A stretch of 37,415 bases of DNA. Origin: Paracoccus binzhouensis. Its GTDB lineage: Bacteria; Pseudomonadota; Alphaproteobacteria; Rhodobacterales; Rhodobacteraceae. The notes under the pieces were generated by a model. The model did no database searches, had not been told where the DNA came from, and saw nothing but the letters and a program-made list of their open reading frames with translations. The stretch covers positions 1 through 37,415 of the forward strand of contig NZ_JAEHFP010000035.1 in NCBI RefSeq assembly GCF_016446475.1. The letters are read 5' to 3'. This document shows positions 1 through 8,686 of the stretch, piece by piece; position 1 is the first letter of the stretch; every line of letters begins with the position of its first letter. Both the position numbers and the translations under genes were made by a program.

Positions 1-2055
1 AGACACCGCTCGGGGCGAAAAACGCTTGCCCAGCGAGCAAAATCAGGCGATCTTGAAGTCAAGCGGCGGGCCACTTGGGGAATGTCGGTTGAAAAACTGC
101 GCGGCAAACTCCTGTCCAAGTCGACCTTTCTTTCCATGGCTCATCTGGGAGAGCGGGCCTTCGACTCGATCGGAGGAGCAGTTGTATCCACAACCGCTTT
201 TGTGGTTTGCAACGCAAGATACCTTCAATTTTCCGGAGACTTCCTACGCTTAACGAAGGGAAAATCTGAAGCGGAAAAGGCAAACCTCTTGGTACAAGCA
301 GTGCAATCGCCAAAGGCTGCGTGGCATTTCCGAACATCCGCGCAGGATCTTGGCAAAATCCCCGGATCGCCGATCGCCTACTGGCTGAGCCCGGAAACTC
401 TTAATGTTTTCGAAACATTCGACCAATTGAAAGAACATGCGCATCCTCGCCAAGGCATGGCGACAACAAATAATGACCTTTTCTTGCGGCAATGGCATGA
501 AGTTAAGCGCGTAAGCTCAGGTTTCGGCTTGTCGCCGGAAGAGGCGGCCACCACGAGATTAAAATGGTTCCCTGTCAACAAGGGGGGAGAGTTTCGCAAA
601 TGGTATGGCAACAACTTTTTTGTAGTGAACTACGAAAACCAAGGCCAGACGATTTGCGATTACATCGACAATACGCCAGGCGTTCGCGTCAAATCAAACG
701 GGAGGGTAATTAACCGTGACCGGTATTTTCGTGAGGGGCTAACATGGTCCACCATCTCCACCGGAGACTTTGCCCTTCGTTATTCTCCACAGGGTTCAAT
801 ATTTGAAACAAAGGGGGCCATGATCTTCTTTGACGACGCTCTGCAAACTAAATCAGTTCTAGGCATTTTGAATACCAAGATCACCAGCCACCTCCTTCAA
901 GCCACCAGCCCCACCTTGGACTTTCACGAAGGTCCAATCGGAAGACTCCCAATTCTTATTTCCGGCCAAACCATCAACGATGCCGCTACGTCAAGGGCAG
1001 GCCAAGCCGTCAGCATCGCCAAATCTGACTGGGACGCCTACGAAACCTCCTGGGATTTCACCACGCTCCCGTTGCTCTCGCCCGAACATCGCGGCGAGAC
1101 GCTGGAGGATAGCTACGCCGCCCTCCGCACTCATTGGCAGTCCATGACGGAGGAGATGCAGCGGCTGGAGGAAGAGAACAACCGCATCTTCATCGACGCT
1201 TATGGCCTTCAAGACGAGTTGACCCCCGAGGTGCCGCTCAACGAGATCACCCTCACCTGCAACCCCGCCTATCGCTATGGCGTGAAGAACGACGTCGAGG
1301 CCAATGAAGCCCGGCTGCGCGCCGACACCATGGCCGAGTTCCTCAGCTATGCCGTGGGCTGCATGTTCGGCCGCTACAGCCTCGACGAACCTGGCCTGAT
1401 TCTCGCCAACCAGGGCGAGCGGCTTGAGGATTACCTCGCCCGCATCCCGGAACCGAGTTTCATGCCCGACGCCGACAACGTGATCCCCGTGCTCGACGAA
1501 AACTGGTTCGCCGATGACATCACCGAACGCTTCCGCCTGTTCCTGCGCGTGACCTTCGGCGAGGCGCATTTCCGCGAGAACCTGCGCTATATCGAGGACG
1601 CCCTTGGCAAGGACATCCGCAAGTATTTCACCAAGGATTTCTACGCCGACCACGTGAAGCGCTACAAGAAGCGCCCGATTTACTGGATGTTCTCCAGCCC
1701 CAAGGGCACATTCAACGCGCTGATATACATGCACCGGTATCGGGGCGATACGGTGTCGGTGCTGCTCAACGACTACCTGCGCGAGTTCATCAGTAAGCTG
1801 GAAGGGGAGCGCGGCCGGCTTGAGAAGCTGTCGGACGACCCGAGCGCCAACCAAGGCCAGCGCACCAAGGCGCTGAAAGACATGGCCGTCATCGCCAAGC
1901 AGATCGACGAGCTGAACGAATGGGAGCGAGATGTCGTCTTCCCGCTGGCGCAGGCCAAGATCGAGATCGATCTCGATGACGGTGTGAAGGCCAACTATCC
2001 GAAGTTCGGCGCGGCGCTGAAGAAGATCCCCGGATTAGAGGCCAAGGATGACTGA
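1..2055 (+). CDS. pglX: BREX-1 adenine DNA methyltransferase PglX, C-terminal part (5' end outside window)
   Basis: PglX is the adenine-N6 methyltransferase of type 1 BREX: it marks host DNA and is needed to exclude phage. The frame is open from base 1, so the gene starts upstream; ATG 82 is only an internal methionine. The visible ~685 residues lack the catalytic NPPY-type motif, which sits further N-terminal. They carry the family's conserved stretch (GERAFDSIGGAVVSTTAFV near the left edge), a variable middle, and a conserved C-terminal block from about base 1020 (AYGLQDELTPEVPL, AVGCMFGRYSLDEPG, YWMFSSPKGTFNALIY). The gene overlaps pglZ by 8 bp, as in an operon. Bases 1-1000 are clearly AT-richer than the rest, suggesting exchange of the specificity region. 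Confidence 0.93.
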   Translation, partial: RHRSGRKTLAQRAKSGDLEVKRRATWGMSVEKLRGKLLSKSTFLSMAHLGERAFDSIGGAVVSTTAFVVCNARYLQFSGDFLRLTKGKSEAEKANLLVQAVQSPKAAWHFRTSAQDLGKIPGSPIAYWLSPETLNVFETFDQLKEHAHPRQGMATTNNDLFLRQWHEVKRVSSGFGLSPEEAATTRLKWFPVNKGGEFRKWYGNNFFVVNYENQGQTICDYIDNTPGVRVKSNGRVINRDRYFREGLTWSTISTGDFALRYSPQGSIFETKGAMIFFDDALQTKSVLGILNTKITSHLLQATSPTLDFHEGPIGRLPILISGQTINDAATSRAGQAVSIAKSDWDAYETSWDFTTLPLLSPEHRGETLEDSYAALRTHWQSMTEEMQRLEEENNRIFIDAYGLQDELTPEVPLNEITLTCNPAYRYGVKNDVEANEARLRADTMAEFLSYAVGCMFGRYSLDEPGLILANQGERLEDYLARIPEPSFMPDADNVIPVLDENWFADDITERFRLFLRVTFGEAHFRENLRYIEDALGKDIRKYFTKDFYADHVKRYKKRPIYWMFSSPKGTFNALIYMHRYRGDTVSVLLNDYLREFISKLEGERGRLEKLSDDPSANQGQRTKALKDMAVIAKQIDELNEWERDVVFPLAQAKIEIDLDDGVKANYPKFGAALKKIPGLEAKDD

Positions 2056-4549
2056 CCGGATCACCGCCAGCCTAAGACGCCTCTTCGACGAGCATCGCAT
2101 CGTCTTCTGGTATGACGCAGCGCGCGACATGCGAGCAGAGTTCGATGCGCTCGATCTGGCTGGGGTGACCAAGGTGGAGATCGCCAACAACCAGTTCGGC
2201 CTCAAATACCGGATGCTACGCCAGGAGCCGAAGGCAAAGTTTCTGGTGTTCCATGACGGGCCAGAGCCTTTGAGCGCGGCGAACTGGCTGCTGGACCTGC
2301 AGTTGGCGACCGCGGTGTTCAAGGCGGACCAGGCGGCGAGCTGGCTGGGCGAGCTGGGCCTGCCGCCGCAGTTTGAAAACGTCGTGCGCGACCATATGGA
2401 GTTCTACCGGTCCAAGGCGAGGGTGTCGGAATTGAAACGGCTTTTGCATGCCGCCGATACCCAATCGCAGGTTCGGCTGCGCATGCTTGCCGTCTGTGCT
2501 GGCGCCGAAGGTGGGCTTGATACTGTGGTCGAGGCGCTGTTGGGCGAGCTTGCTGAGGGTCGCGATGATGCAATGCGGCTTATCGAGCGTTCGGGCCTGA
2601 TGGAGGTGTTCTGGAAGCAGGTCGGAAATGCCTATGGTTATCAGCCCGACGAGCCCGATTTCGAGGACTTTGCGATCGCGCTCTTCCAGTCGGCGTATCT
2701 GCGAGCGCTCGGCGAAGATGGCAAGCTGAACGCCGAGGCACTGCTGGTCTTCCGTCGCTGGAAGAACAACCGCCACTGGGAAGCAGCCTTCGAGACGCTG
2801 GCCGCACGCTATCAGGGCCTGCTGAAGATCCCGGAAGATCTGTCCAAGCGCGATTTCCGGTCGGTAATGGCGGTCGACCATTTCGAGGAAATCGATCGCC
2901 ACGTCATTCGACAGCTTGTTCATGCGATGTCGACCCAGACCGTGAGCGCATCCGAGGTGCTGAAATGGGTCCGCGAGCGCCGGCAGAGCCATTGGTATGG
3001 CAGCTACGAGGATATCTATCAGGCGATTGGCTTTGCGACCGAATTCCAACAGGCGCTGGCCGAGGCCAATCTGGGGATGACGAGCCCTGCCGAGGGGGTG
3101 AAGCGGTATGTCAGCAGCTGGTACAAGCTCGACCAGCTCTATCGCAAATTCATCTACCACATGCAGCGCAGCGGCCATGCCTCACTACTCTCGGAACTCT
3201 ACGATGCGGTCGAGAACAGATACACCAACAGCTACCTCTTGAAGCTGAACGATGCCTGGCAGGATCAGGTCGCAGGGCTAACCGATTGGGCCATTCCCGG
3301 ATACGCACGCCAAAGCGCCTTCTATTTCGAGCAGGCCGCAGAGTTCCGTCGCAAGGACCAGAAGGTCGCGGTCATCGTTTCGGATGCTTTGCGCTTTGAG
3401 GTAGCCGAGGAATGCCTGCGCCGCATACGAGCGCTGAACCGATTTGATGCCGAGCTGAAACCCATGATCAGCGCGCTTCCGAGCTATACACAGCTCGGTA
3501 TGGCAGCGCTTCTGCCAAACCGGGACCTGTGCTTTGCGACCGATGGGCAGGGTTCAGTCCTGTCAGGTGGGGAGAGTACCCAAGGCCTCGCCGCGCGCGA
3601 AAAGCTTCTGGCAACCGGACGCGCAGGGGATCGTACCAAGGCCCTCTTGGCGCGCGATGTACTGGATATGCGTGTCGATGAGGGCAAAGAGCTCTTCCGC
3701 GACAACGACGTGGTCTACATCTATCACAACCTGATCGACGCGATCGGGGACAAGCTGCAGACCGAGGATCAGCTGCCCAAGGCTGCCGAAGACGCGATCG
3801 AAGAGCTGACCAAACTCGTTCGAAAGCTGACCTCGGCAAACTTTTCGAACATCCTAATCACGGCAGATCATGGCTTCCTCTACCAGCACCGAGCGCTTGA
3901 TGAGAGCGACTTCGCAGTCGCCGATCCCAAAGGCGACGAAATTCTGATGCGGAACCGTCGGTTCGTCGTCGGTCGTGGCCTTCATGAGACCGCAGGCATG
4001 AAGAAGTTCTCTTCGGTCAACCTGGGCCTCACTGGCGACCTCGATGTCCTGATCCCGAACTCTATCAACCGTCTTCGGGTCAAAGGCGCGGGAAGTCGGT
4101 TTGTCCATGGTGGCGCTTCGCTGCAGGAAATCGTCATCCCTGTCATCCGTGTTGGCAAACAACGCGAGGCGGATGTGAACCAGGTCGAGGTGCAGATCAT
4201 TGTGTCCGGCCGGAGCCAGATCACCTCCGGGCAGACCGCGGTGATCTTCTACCAAGCGCAAACCGTCTCCGAGAAAATGCAGGCCCGCGAGTTGGTCGCG
4301 GGAATCTACGCCGCCGACGGCACGCTGATTTCAGACGAGCATGTTCTGCAGTTCGACTTCACCTCGGACAATGCCCGAGAACGTGAAATGCCGCGAAAAT
4401 TCCTGCTGTCGCGTCAGGCGGATAACTTCAACAATCAGGACGTATTCCTGAAACTGCGCGAGCGGGTTGGCAAAACCAGCCATTACCAGGACTACACAAG
4501 CCACCGCTTCCAGTTGAAACGTGGCATCACAACAGATTTTGACTTTTGA
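2048..4549 (+). CDS. pglZ: BREX-1 phosphatase-domain protein PglZ
   Basis: PglZ is a core BREX protein of the alkaline-phosphatase superfamily, required together with PglX for methylation and phage restriction. The 833-residue length is normal for type 1 PglZ. Phosphatase-fold motifs are visible: VIVSDALRFEVAEE near residue 445 (metal and nucleophile region), LITADHGFLYQ near 606, and FVHGGASLQEIVIPV near 685. The N-terminus (FWYDAARDMRAEFD, FLVFHDGPEP) is also typical. The ATG lies inside the end of pglX, and brxL follows after 11 bp, so the three genes look co-transcribed. Confidence 0.95.
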   Translation: MTDRITASLRRLFDEHRIVFWYDAARDMRAEFDALDLAGVTKVEIANNQFGLKYRMLRQEPKAKFLVFHDGPEPLSAANWLLDLQLATAVFKADQAASWLGELGLPPQFENVVRDHMEFYRSKARVSELKRLLHAADTQSQVRLRMLAVCAGAEGGLDTVVEALLGELAEGRDDAMRLIERSGLMEVFWKQVGNAYGYQPDEPDFEDFAIALFQSAYLRALGEDGKLNAEALLVFRRWKNNRHWEAAFETLAARYQGLLKIPEDLSKRDFRSVMAVDHFEEIDRHVIRQLVHAMSTQTVSASEVLKWVRERRQSHWYGSYEDIYQAIGFATEFQQALAEANLGMTSPAEGVKRYVSSWYKLDQLYRKFIYHMQRSGHASLLSELYDAVENRYTNSYLLKLNDAWQDQVAGLTDWAIPGYARQSAFYFEQAAEFRRKDQKVAVIVSDALRFEVAEECLRRIRALNRFDAELKPMISALPSYTQLGMAALLPNRDLCFATDGQGSVLSGGESTQGLAAREKLLATGRAGDRTKALLARDVLDMRVDEGKELFRDNDVVYIYHNLIDAIGDKLQTEDQLPKAAEDAIEELTKLVRKLTSANFSNILITADHGFLYQHRALDESDFAVADPKGDEILMRNRRFVVGRGLHETAGMKKFSSVNLGLTGDLDVLIPNSINRLRVKGAGSRFVHGGASLQEIVIPVIRVGKQREADVNQVEVQIIVSGRSQITSGQTAVIFYQAQTVSEKMQARELVAGIYAADGTLISDEHVLQFDFTSDNAREREMPRKFLLSRQADNFNNQDVFLKLRERVGKTSHYQDYTSHRFQLKRGITTDFDF

Positions 4550-4560
4550 GGAGCGGCCCC

Positions 4561-6669
4561 ATGAGTGATCTCGACGCCAGGATCAATGAACACTTCGCGG
4601 GTTTCGTCGTGCGCAAGGACTTGGTCAAGGCGGTCAAGGGAAACGCCATTGTTCCAACCTATGTGCTCGAGTACCTCCTCGGCCAGTATTGCGCCACCGA
4701 TGACGAAGCATCGATCGCCACGGGCATCGAAACCGTCAAAGAAATCCTGCGCAAGCATTACGTCCACCGTAGCGAAGCCGGGCTCATTCAGTCGACGATC
4801 AAGGAAAAGGGGCGCTACAAGGTCATCGACCAGATCAGCGTGTCGCTGAATGAGAAGACCGACAGCTACGAAGCCACCTTCGACAACCTCGCCATCAAGA
4901 AGGTCGCGGTCGACAGCGGCACGATCAAGGCGCACCCCAAGCTTCTTGTGACGGGCGTCTGGTGCATCGCGGATGTGCAATACGAGTTTTCCGAGGATGC
5001 CCGCATCTCGCCCTGGATCCTCGAAACCATCAAGCCCATTCAGATCGCCAAGGTCGACTATGAGAGTTACCGCGCAGCGCGTGAGAATTTCGGCACTGAC
5101 GATTGGATCGACCTGCTGATGCAGAGTATCGGCTTCAACCCGGAAGCCTTTGGGCGTCGTGCCAAGCTGTTGCAGCTCATGCGCCTGATTCCCTTCGTGG
5201 AGCGTAACTACAACATCATCGAGCTTGGGCCCAAAGGCACGGGCAAGTCGCACATCTACTCCGAGTTCTCCCCGCATGGCCAGCTGATCTCTGGCGGTGA
5301 GGTATCGATCCCGAAACTCTTCGTGAACAACTCGAACGGCCGCATTGGCCTTGTAGGCTACTGGGACGTCGTGGCCTTCGATGAGTTTGCCGGTCGTGAA
5401 AAGACGGCGAACAAAGCTCTCGTCGACATCATGAAAAACTATATGGCCAACAAGACCTTCTCCCGGGGGGTGAACCCGATGGGGGCCGAGGCCAGTTTCG
5501 CGTTTGTGGGCAACACCGACCACAACGTGCCGTTTATGCTTAAGAACAGCGACCTCTTTGAGGCCCTGCCGCCGCAGTTCCACGACTCGGCCTTCATCGA
5601 CCGCCTGCATGCCTATCTGCCTGGTTGGGAAATCGACGTTATCCGCGGCGAGATGTTCACCAAGGGGTACGGCTTCATCGTCGACTATCTGGCCGAAATC
5701 TTGCGTCACCTACGCCAGGAGGATTTCTCGCACCGGCCGGACCAGCACTTCAAAATCAGCGAGAAGATTTCCACGCGGGACCGGGATGCGATCTACAAGA
5801 CGATGTCGGGCCTTCTAAAGCTGATCTTCCCGAATGGCGGGGAGACGGCGGAAGATGTCGAAGAGCTGCTGCGCTTAGCCATGGAAAGCCGTAAGCGGGT
5901 CAAAGACCAGTTGGCGCGCATCGACAGTACCTATCCCGAGGTCGATTTCCACTATCTCGGAACCGACGGCACCAAGCGGCGTGTGACGACGGTCGAGGAA
6001 GAAGAATACCCGCAGTTCTACCATCTCAAGCCAGCGCTGGACCCCAAAGAACAGGAACAGACTGACACGCCGGCTGATGGTGGCGATGTCGCTTCGGACG
6101 TTGGTGCAACGGGATCAGCTTCCGGCACCTCGGCGGAGCCCGCTTTTGCGGCCAAGACAGACGCAAAACCTGCTCTGGAAGAAGGGCATCACGTCTTCAC
6201 TGAGGATCGCAAGGGGATCAGTTACGATCGCCTCTTTGGCCCGTACATTGCGGGCGCATCCAAGATTATCGTGACGGACCCCTATGTGCGGTTCTTCTAC
6301 CAGATCCGAAACATGATGGAGTTCGTCGAAATGGTCATTCGGCGCAAGTCGCCCGAAGACCAGATCAGCGTTCATCTTGTAACCGGTCCTGATGACGGTA
6401 ACGTCGCGAAACAACGTGAATTGCTGGATTCAATCACAGACGCCTGCGTCGGTTCAGGCGTTGAGTTCACCTGGGCGTTCGATGGTACAGGCACCGCGCA
6501 TGCCCGCGATATCGTCACCGACACCGGCTGGAAAATCGTGCTGGATCGTGGTCTCGATATTTTCCAAGCACCCATCAGAAAGGATGGGTTTTCACTTGGG
6601 GACCGTTTGCAAGAGCACCGAATTATCAAGGGCTTCTACGTGACCTATGTGCGAAATGGTGAGGGATAA
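4561..6669 (+). CDS. brxL: BREX protein BrxL: AAA+ ATPase with a MITD1-C-like C-terminal domain
   Basis: BrxL is the last gene of type 1 BREX; family members are AAA+ ring proteins that bind DNA. ATG 4561 is chosen because a GAGGAG ribosome site sits just upstream; ATG 4546 is in frame but overlaps pglZ. Of 702 residues, ~1-190 are the BrxL N-terminal domain. The ATPase follows, with Walker A GPKGTGKS near 223 and Walker B VVAFDEFAG near 270. After a low-complexity linker (~500-545), the last ~155 residues (TDPYVRFFYQIRNMMEF, then GWKIVLDRGLDIFQ) resemble the phospholipase-D-like MITD1 C-terminal domain, not a Lon protease. No Lon Ser-Lys protease region is seen. The BrxL call is firm; the tail assignment is from motif memory. 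Confidence 0.93.
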   Translation: MSDLDARINEHFAGFVVRKDLVKAVKGNAIVPTYVLEYLLGQYCATDDEASIATGIETVKEILRKHYVHRSEAGLIQSTIKEKGRYKVIDQISVSLNEKTDSYEATFDNLAIKKVAVDSGTIKAHPKLLVTGVWCIADVQYEFSEDARISPWILETIKPIQIAKVDYESYRAARENFGTDDWIDLLMQSIGFNPEAFGRRAKLLQLMRLIPFVERNYNIIELGPKGTGKSHIYSEFSPHGQLISGGEVSIPKLFVNNSNGRIGLVGYWDVVAFDEFAGREKTANKALVDIMKNYMANKTFSRGVNPMGAEASFAFVGNTDHNVPFMLKNSDLFEALPPQFHDSAFIDRLHAYLPGWEIDVIRGEMFTKGYGFIVDYLAEILRHLRQEDFSHRPDQHFKISEKISTRDRDAIYKTMSGLLKLIFPNGGETAEDVEELLRLAMESRKRVKDQLARIDSTYPEVDFHYLGTDGTKRRVTTVEEEEYPQFYHLKPALDPKEQEQTDTPADGGDVASDVGATGSASGTSAEPAFAAKTDAKPALEEGHHVFTEDRKGISYDRLFGPYIAGASKIIVTDPYVRFFYQIRNMMEFVEMVIRRKSPEDQISVHLVTGPDDGNVAKQRELLDSITDACVGSGVEFTWAFDGTGTAHARDIVTDTGWKIVLDRGLDIFQAPIRKDGFSLGDRLQEHRIIKGFYVTYVRNGEG

Positions 6670-6742
6670 GGCGTATGTTTCGCATTGTTAAAGATGAAAA
6701 CTCGATCAAGCCACGCAGGAAACCCTTGGCAAACCGACAGTC

Positions 6743-6758
6743 CCACTTAGTGGCTTTT
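6743..6758. terminator. Weak hairpin between convergent brxL and the disrupted Cys-rich gene
   Basis: CCAC-TTA-GTGG is followed by CTTTTT on the plus strand, about 75 bp after the brxL stop. The stem is short, and it overlaps the stop codon of the convergent gene, so termination here is only a possibility. Confidence 0.22.
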
Positions 6759-6918
6759 TAGCCAGATCATGCCATCAAAGGCACCAAGCTTCGCCTTATC
6801 TTGGGTATCGTAGAGGCGGCGGGCCTGAGTTGAGATCCCAGTGCCTAACCGGGTGATCGTTCCGCTCCATCTGCTGCCCTTCGGGAAGACCACAATGTGG
6901 AAGCCGTCCGTTTTCAGG
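6747..6918 (-). pseudogene. 3' fragment of Cys-rich (zinc-ribbon-like) accessory gene, split by IS66
   Basis: This fragment encodes the C-terminal ~55 residues (LKTDGFHIVVFPKGSRW to the end, FDGMIWLKSH) of the protein whose N-terminus lies at 11901-12216. Removing the IS66 element and one copy of the 8-bp duplication joins the two halves in frame across ..NHYLK/TDGF.., giving a 159-residue protein. The restored protein resembles small hypothetical proteins that I recall from mobile and defence-gene settings; no function is known to me. In this genome the gene is presumably inactive. Confidence 0.85.
6911..6918. repeat. Target-site duplication of the IS66 element, left copy
   Basis: TTTTCAGG lies directly outside the left inverted repeat and is identical to the 8 bases directly outside the right end (11901-11908). 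An 8-bp duplication is characteristic of IS66-family insertion. A perfect match suggests a fairly recent event. Confidence 0.95.
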
Positions 6919-6943
6919 GTAAGCATCCGGCGTAGGCCGCGTT
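6919..6943 (+). repeat. IS66 terminal inverted repeat, left (tnpC end)
   Basis: The repeat begins GTAAGCATCCGGCG. It matches the reverse complement of the right end at 17 of 25 positions by eye, including GTAA and a TCCGGCG block. It touches the tnpC stop codon. Confidence 0.85.
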
Positions 6944-8565
6944 TATGCAGCGAGTTGGCGCTCCGATGGCTGCCAGTTCCACGGCAGGAGATCCGGGACT
7001 TTTGAGGCCGTTGTGTTGGGGAGCCTGCCGAGGACGTCGGCAAGCCATGCCTGCGGATCGACATCGTTCATCTTGGCGGTGACGATCAGGGAATATATGA
7101 AGGCCGCGCGGTCGCCGCCGCGCTCTGATCCTGCGAAGAGCCATGATTTTCGCCCGAGCGCGACACCGCGCAGGGCCCGTTCTGCGGCGTTGTTGGTCAA
7201 GCAGATGCGCCCGTCCTCGAGGAACCGGGTGAAGGCAGCCCAACGGCCCTTACCAAGCATGTAGCCGATCGCCTTGGCGACGGGGTTATGCCGCGACAGA
7301 ACGCCCAGCTCGGTGCGCATCCAGTCGTGCAGGTCTTCGACGAGCGGGGCCGTCAATCGTTGCCGGGCGTCGAGCCGTGTGCCGGCATCCACGCCATTGA
7401 TCCCGCGCTCGATGCCGAAGATGGCATCGATCCGACCCACGGCTTCGAGTGCGACGGGCGATATGTCATGCGCGACCTTCCCCTTGCGGGCGCGCCCCTG
7501 AATGTCGGCAAGTTCGAAGAACTTCCGTCGGGCATGGCTCCAGCACAGGGCGCTGGTGACGGGGCCTGGCTCACGGCCGCCCCGGTAAAGGTCGTTGTAA
7601 CCGCCGTAAGCGTCGGCTTGCAGGATGCCCTGCCACCCTGCGAGATGCCGGTTTGGGTGGGCCATCCCCCTGTCGCGCGAGAAGTGGAACAGCGCAGCCG
7701 GTGGCGCGCCGCCGCCGAAGGGTCGGTCGTCTCGAACATAGGTCCAGAGCCGGGCCGTCTGCGTGCCGCCCTTTGCCAAGAGCGGCACGGTGGTGTCGTC
7801 CCCATGGAGACGGTCGGCCGCCAGAACATGGTTCCGGATCAGGGCATGGATCGGTGCCAGTGCCGCGGTGCAGGCTCCGACCTGGTCGGCCAGCGTCGAG
7901 AGGCTGAGGTCGACGCCTTCCCTGGCGTAGCGCTCGGCCTGACGGTTCAGAGGCTGGTGCTGTCCAAACTTCTCGAACAGGATCATAGCCAGCAGGTTCG
8001 GCCCGGCCCAGCCACGGGGCGTGGGGTGGAACGGGGCCGGCGGCTGGCTGATCTTCTCGCAGGCTCGGCACGTGAACTTCTCCCGCACCGTCTGGATGAC
8101 CTTCCACTGACGGGGGATGACCTCGAGCGTCTCGGTGATGTCCTCGCCCATCTTCACGATGCGATCCGAGCCACAGCAGGAACAGGCCGTCGGTGCGTCG
8201 ATCACCACGCGCTCGCGCGGCAGGTGGTCCGGGAACGGCTTGCGCACCGGGCGGCGGCGCTCGAACCCGGCGACCGCCGTGGTCTTCGCCTTCCCGGCGG
8301 CAATCTCGTCCTCTGTGGCCGCGGCCTCGAGTTCCTCGAGCTGCATCTCCATCTGGTCAATCAGGCGATCGCGGCGTTCGGCGCTGTGGCCGTAGTGGTC
8401 CCGCCGGAGCCTGGCAATCTCCAGTTTGAGGTGCTTGATCATCGCCTCGGAAGTCGAGACTACCGCCCGGGCCTGCGCCAGCTCGCTCTCGGCGGCCTCG
8501 GCACGGGCTTCCGACGCCGCCAGGGCGGCGCGCAGTCGAGCAATCTCGGAGGCGGTATCGGACAT
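6943..8565 (-). CDS. tnpC: IS66 family transposase TnpC
   Basis: This is the DDE-type transposase of the IS66 element. ATG 8565 (protein MSDTASEIARL) is the usual family start; the longer open frame upstream is the tnpB tail read in another frame. The protein has 540 residues. It has an N-terminal coiled coil (~5-85), a zinc-binding region with CSCCGSD and CRAC, then the catalytic core with DRLHGDDTTVPLL (Asp), LQADAYGGYNDLY (Asp) and LTNNAAERALRG (Glu). The C-terminus (VDPQAWLADVLGRLP) is typical. The gene appears intact but is separated from most of tnpB by the nested element. Confidence 0.95.
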   Translation of the reverse strand: MSDTASEIARLRAALAASEARAEAAESELAQARAVVSTSEAMIKHLKLEIARLRRDHYGHSAERRDRLIDQMEMQLEELEAAATEDEIAAGKAKTTAVAGFERRRPVRKPFPDHLPRERVVIDAPTACSCCGSDRIVKMGEDITETLEVIPRQWKVIQTVREKFTCRACEKISQPPAPFHPTPRGWAGPNLLAMILFEKFGQHQPLNRQAERYAREGVDLSLSTLADQVGACTAALAPIHALIRNHVLAADRLHGDDTTVPLLAKGGTQTARLWTYVRDDRPFGGGAPPAALFHFSRDRGMAHPNRHLAGWQGILQADAYGGYNDLYRGGREPGPVTSALCWSHARRKFFELADIQGRARKGKVAHDISPVALEAVGRIDAIFGIERGINGVDAGTRLDARQRLTAPLVEDLHDWMRTELGVLSRHNPVAKAIGYMLGKGRWAAFTRFLEDGRICLTNNAAERALRGVALGRKSWLFAGSERGGDRAAFIYSLIVTAKMNDVDPQAWLADVLGRLPNTTASKVPDLLPWNWQPSERQLAA

Positions 8566-8623
8566 GCCCGAAGCATATCCTGAACGGATGGAACACCCAA
8601 CAAAATATGGGCTTCGCGCACTT

Positions 8624-8683
8624 TTATCCCGCCTTCGTCGGGCGCTGCGTCCAGCGCGGATTACGCCAGTCGATCCCTTCCAG
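8624..8683 (-). pseudogene. tnpB: 3' tail of IS66 tnpB, cut off by the nested element
   Basis: Minus-strand translation reads LEGIDWRNPRWTQRPTKAG followed by a stop, which is the standard IS66 TnpB C-terminus. It lies directly upstream of tnpC. The rest of tnpB lies beyond the inserted element, at 11159-11452. Confidence 0.85.
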
Positions 8684-8686
8684 CGA

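Noticed and set aside
991..1854. Long minus-strand open frame (287 codons) inside pglX
   Set aside because: It is antisense to a strongly conserved PglX region; its His/Val-rich translation is a shadow of GC-rich codon use.
4492..5709. Long minus-strand frame (405 codons) over brxL
   Set aside because: It is a shadow of brxL; the Walker motifs are on the plus strand.
7288..8583. Long plus-strand frame (431 codons) over tnpC
   Set aside because: It is the exact antisense of the IS66 transposase, with no family resemblance.
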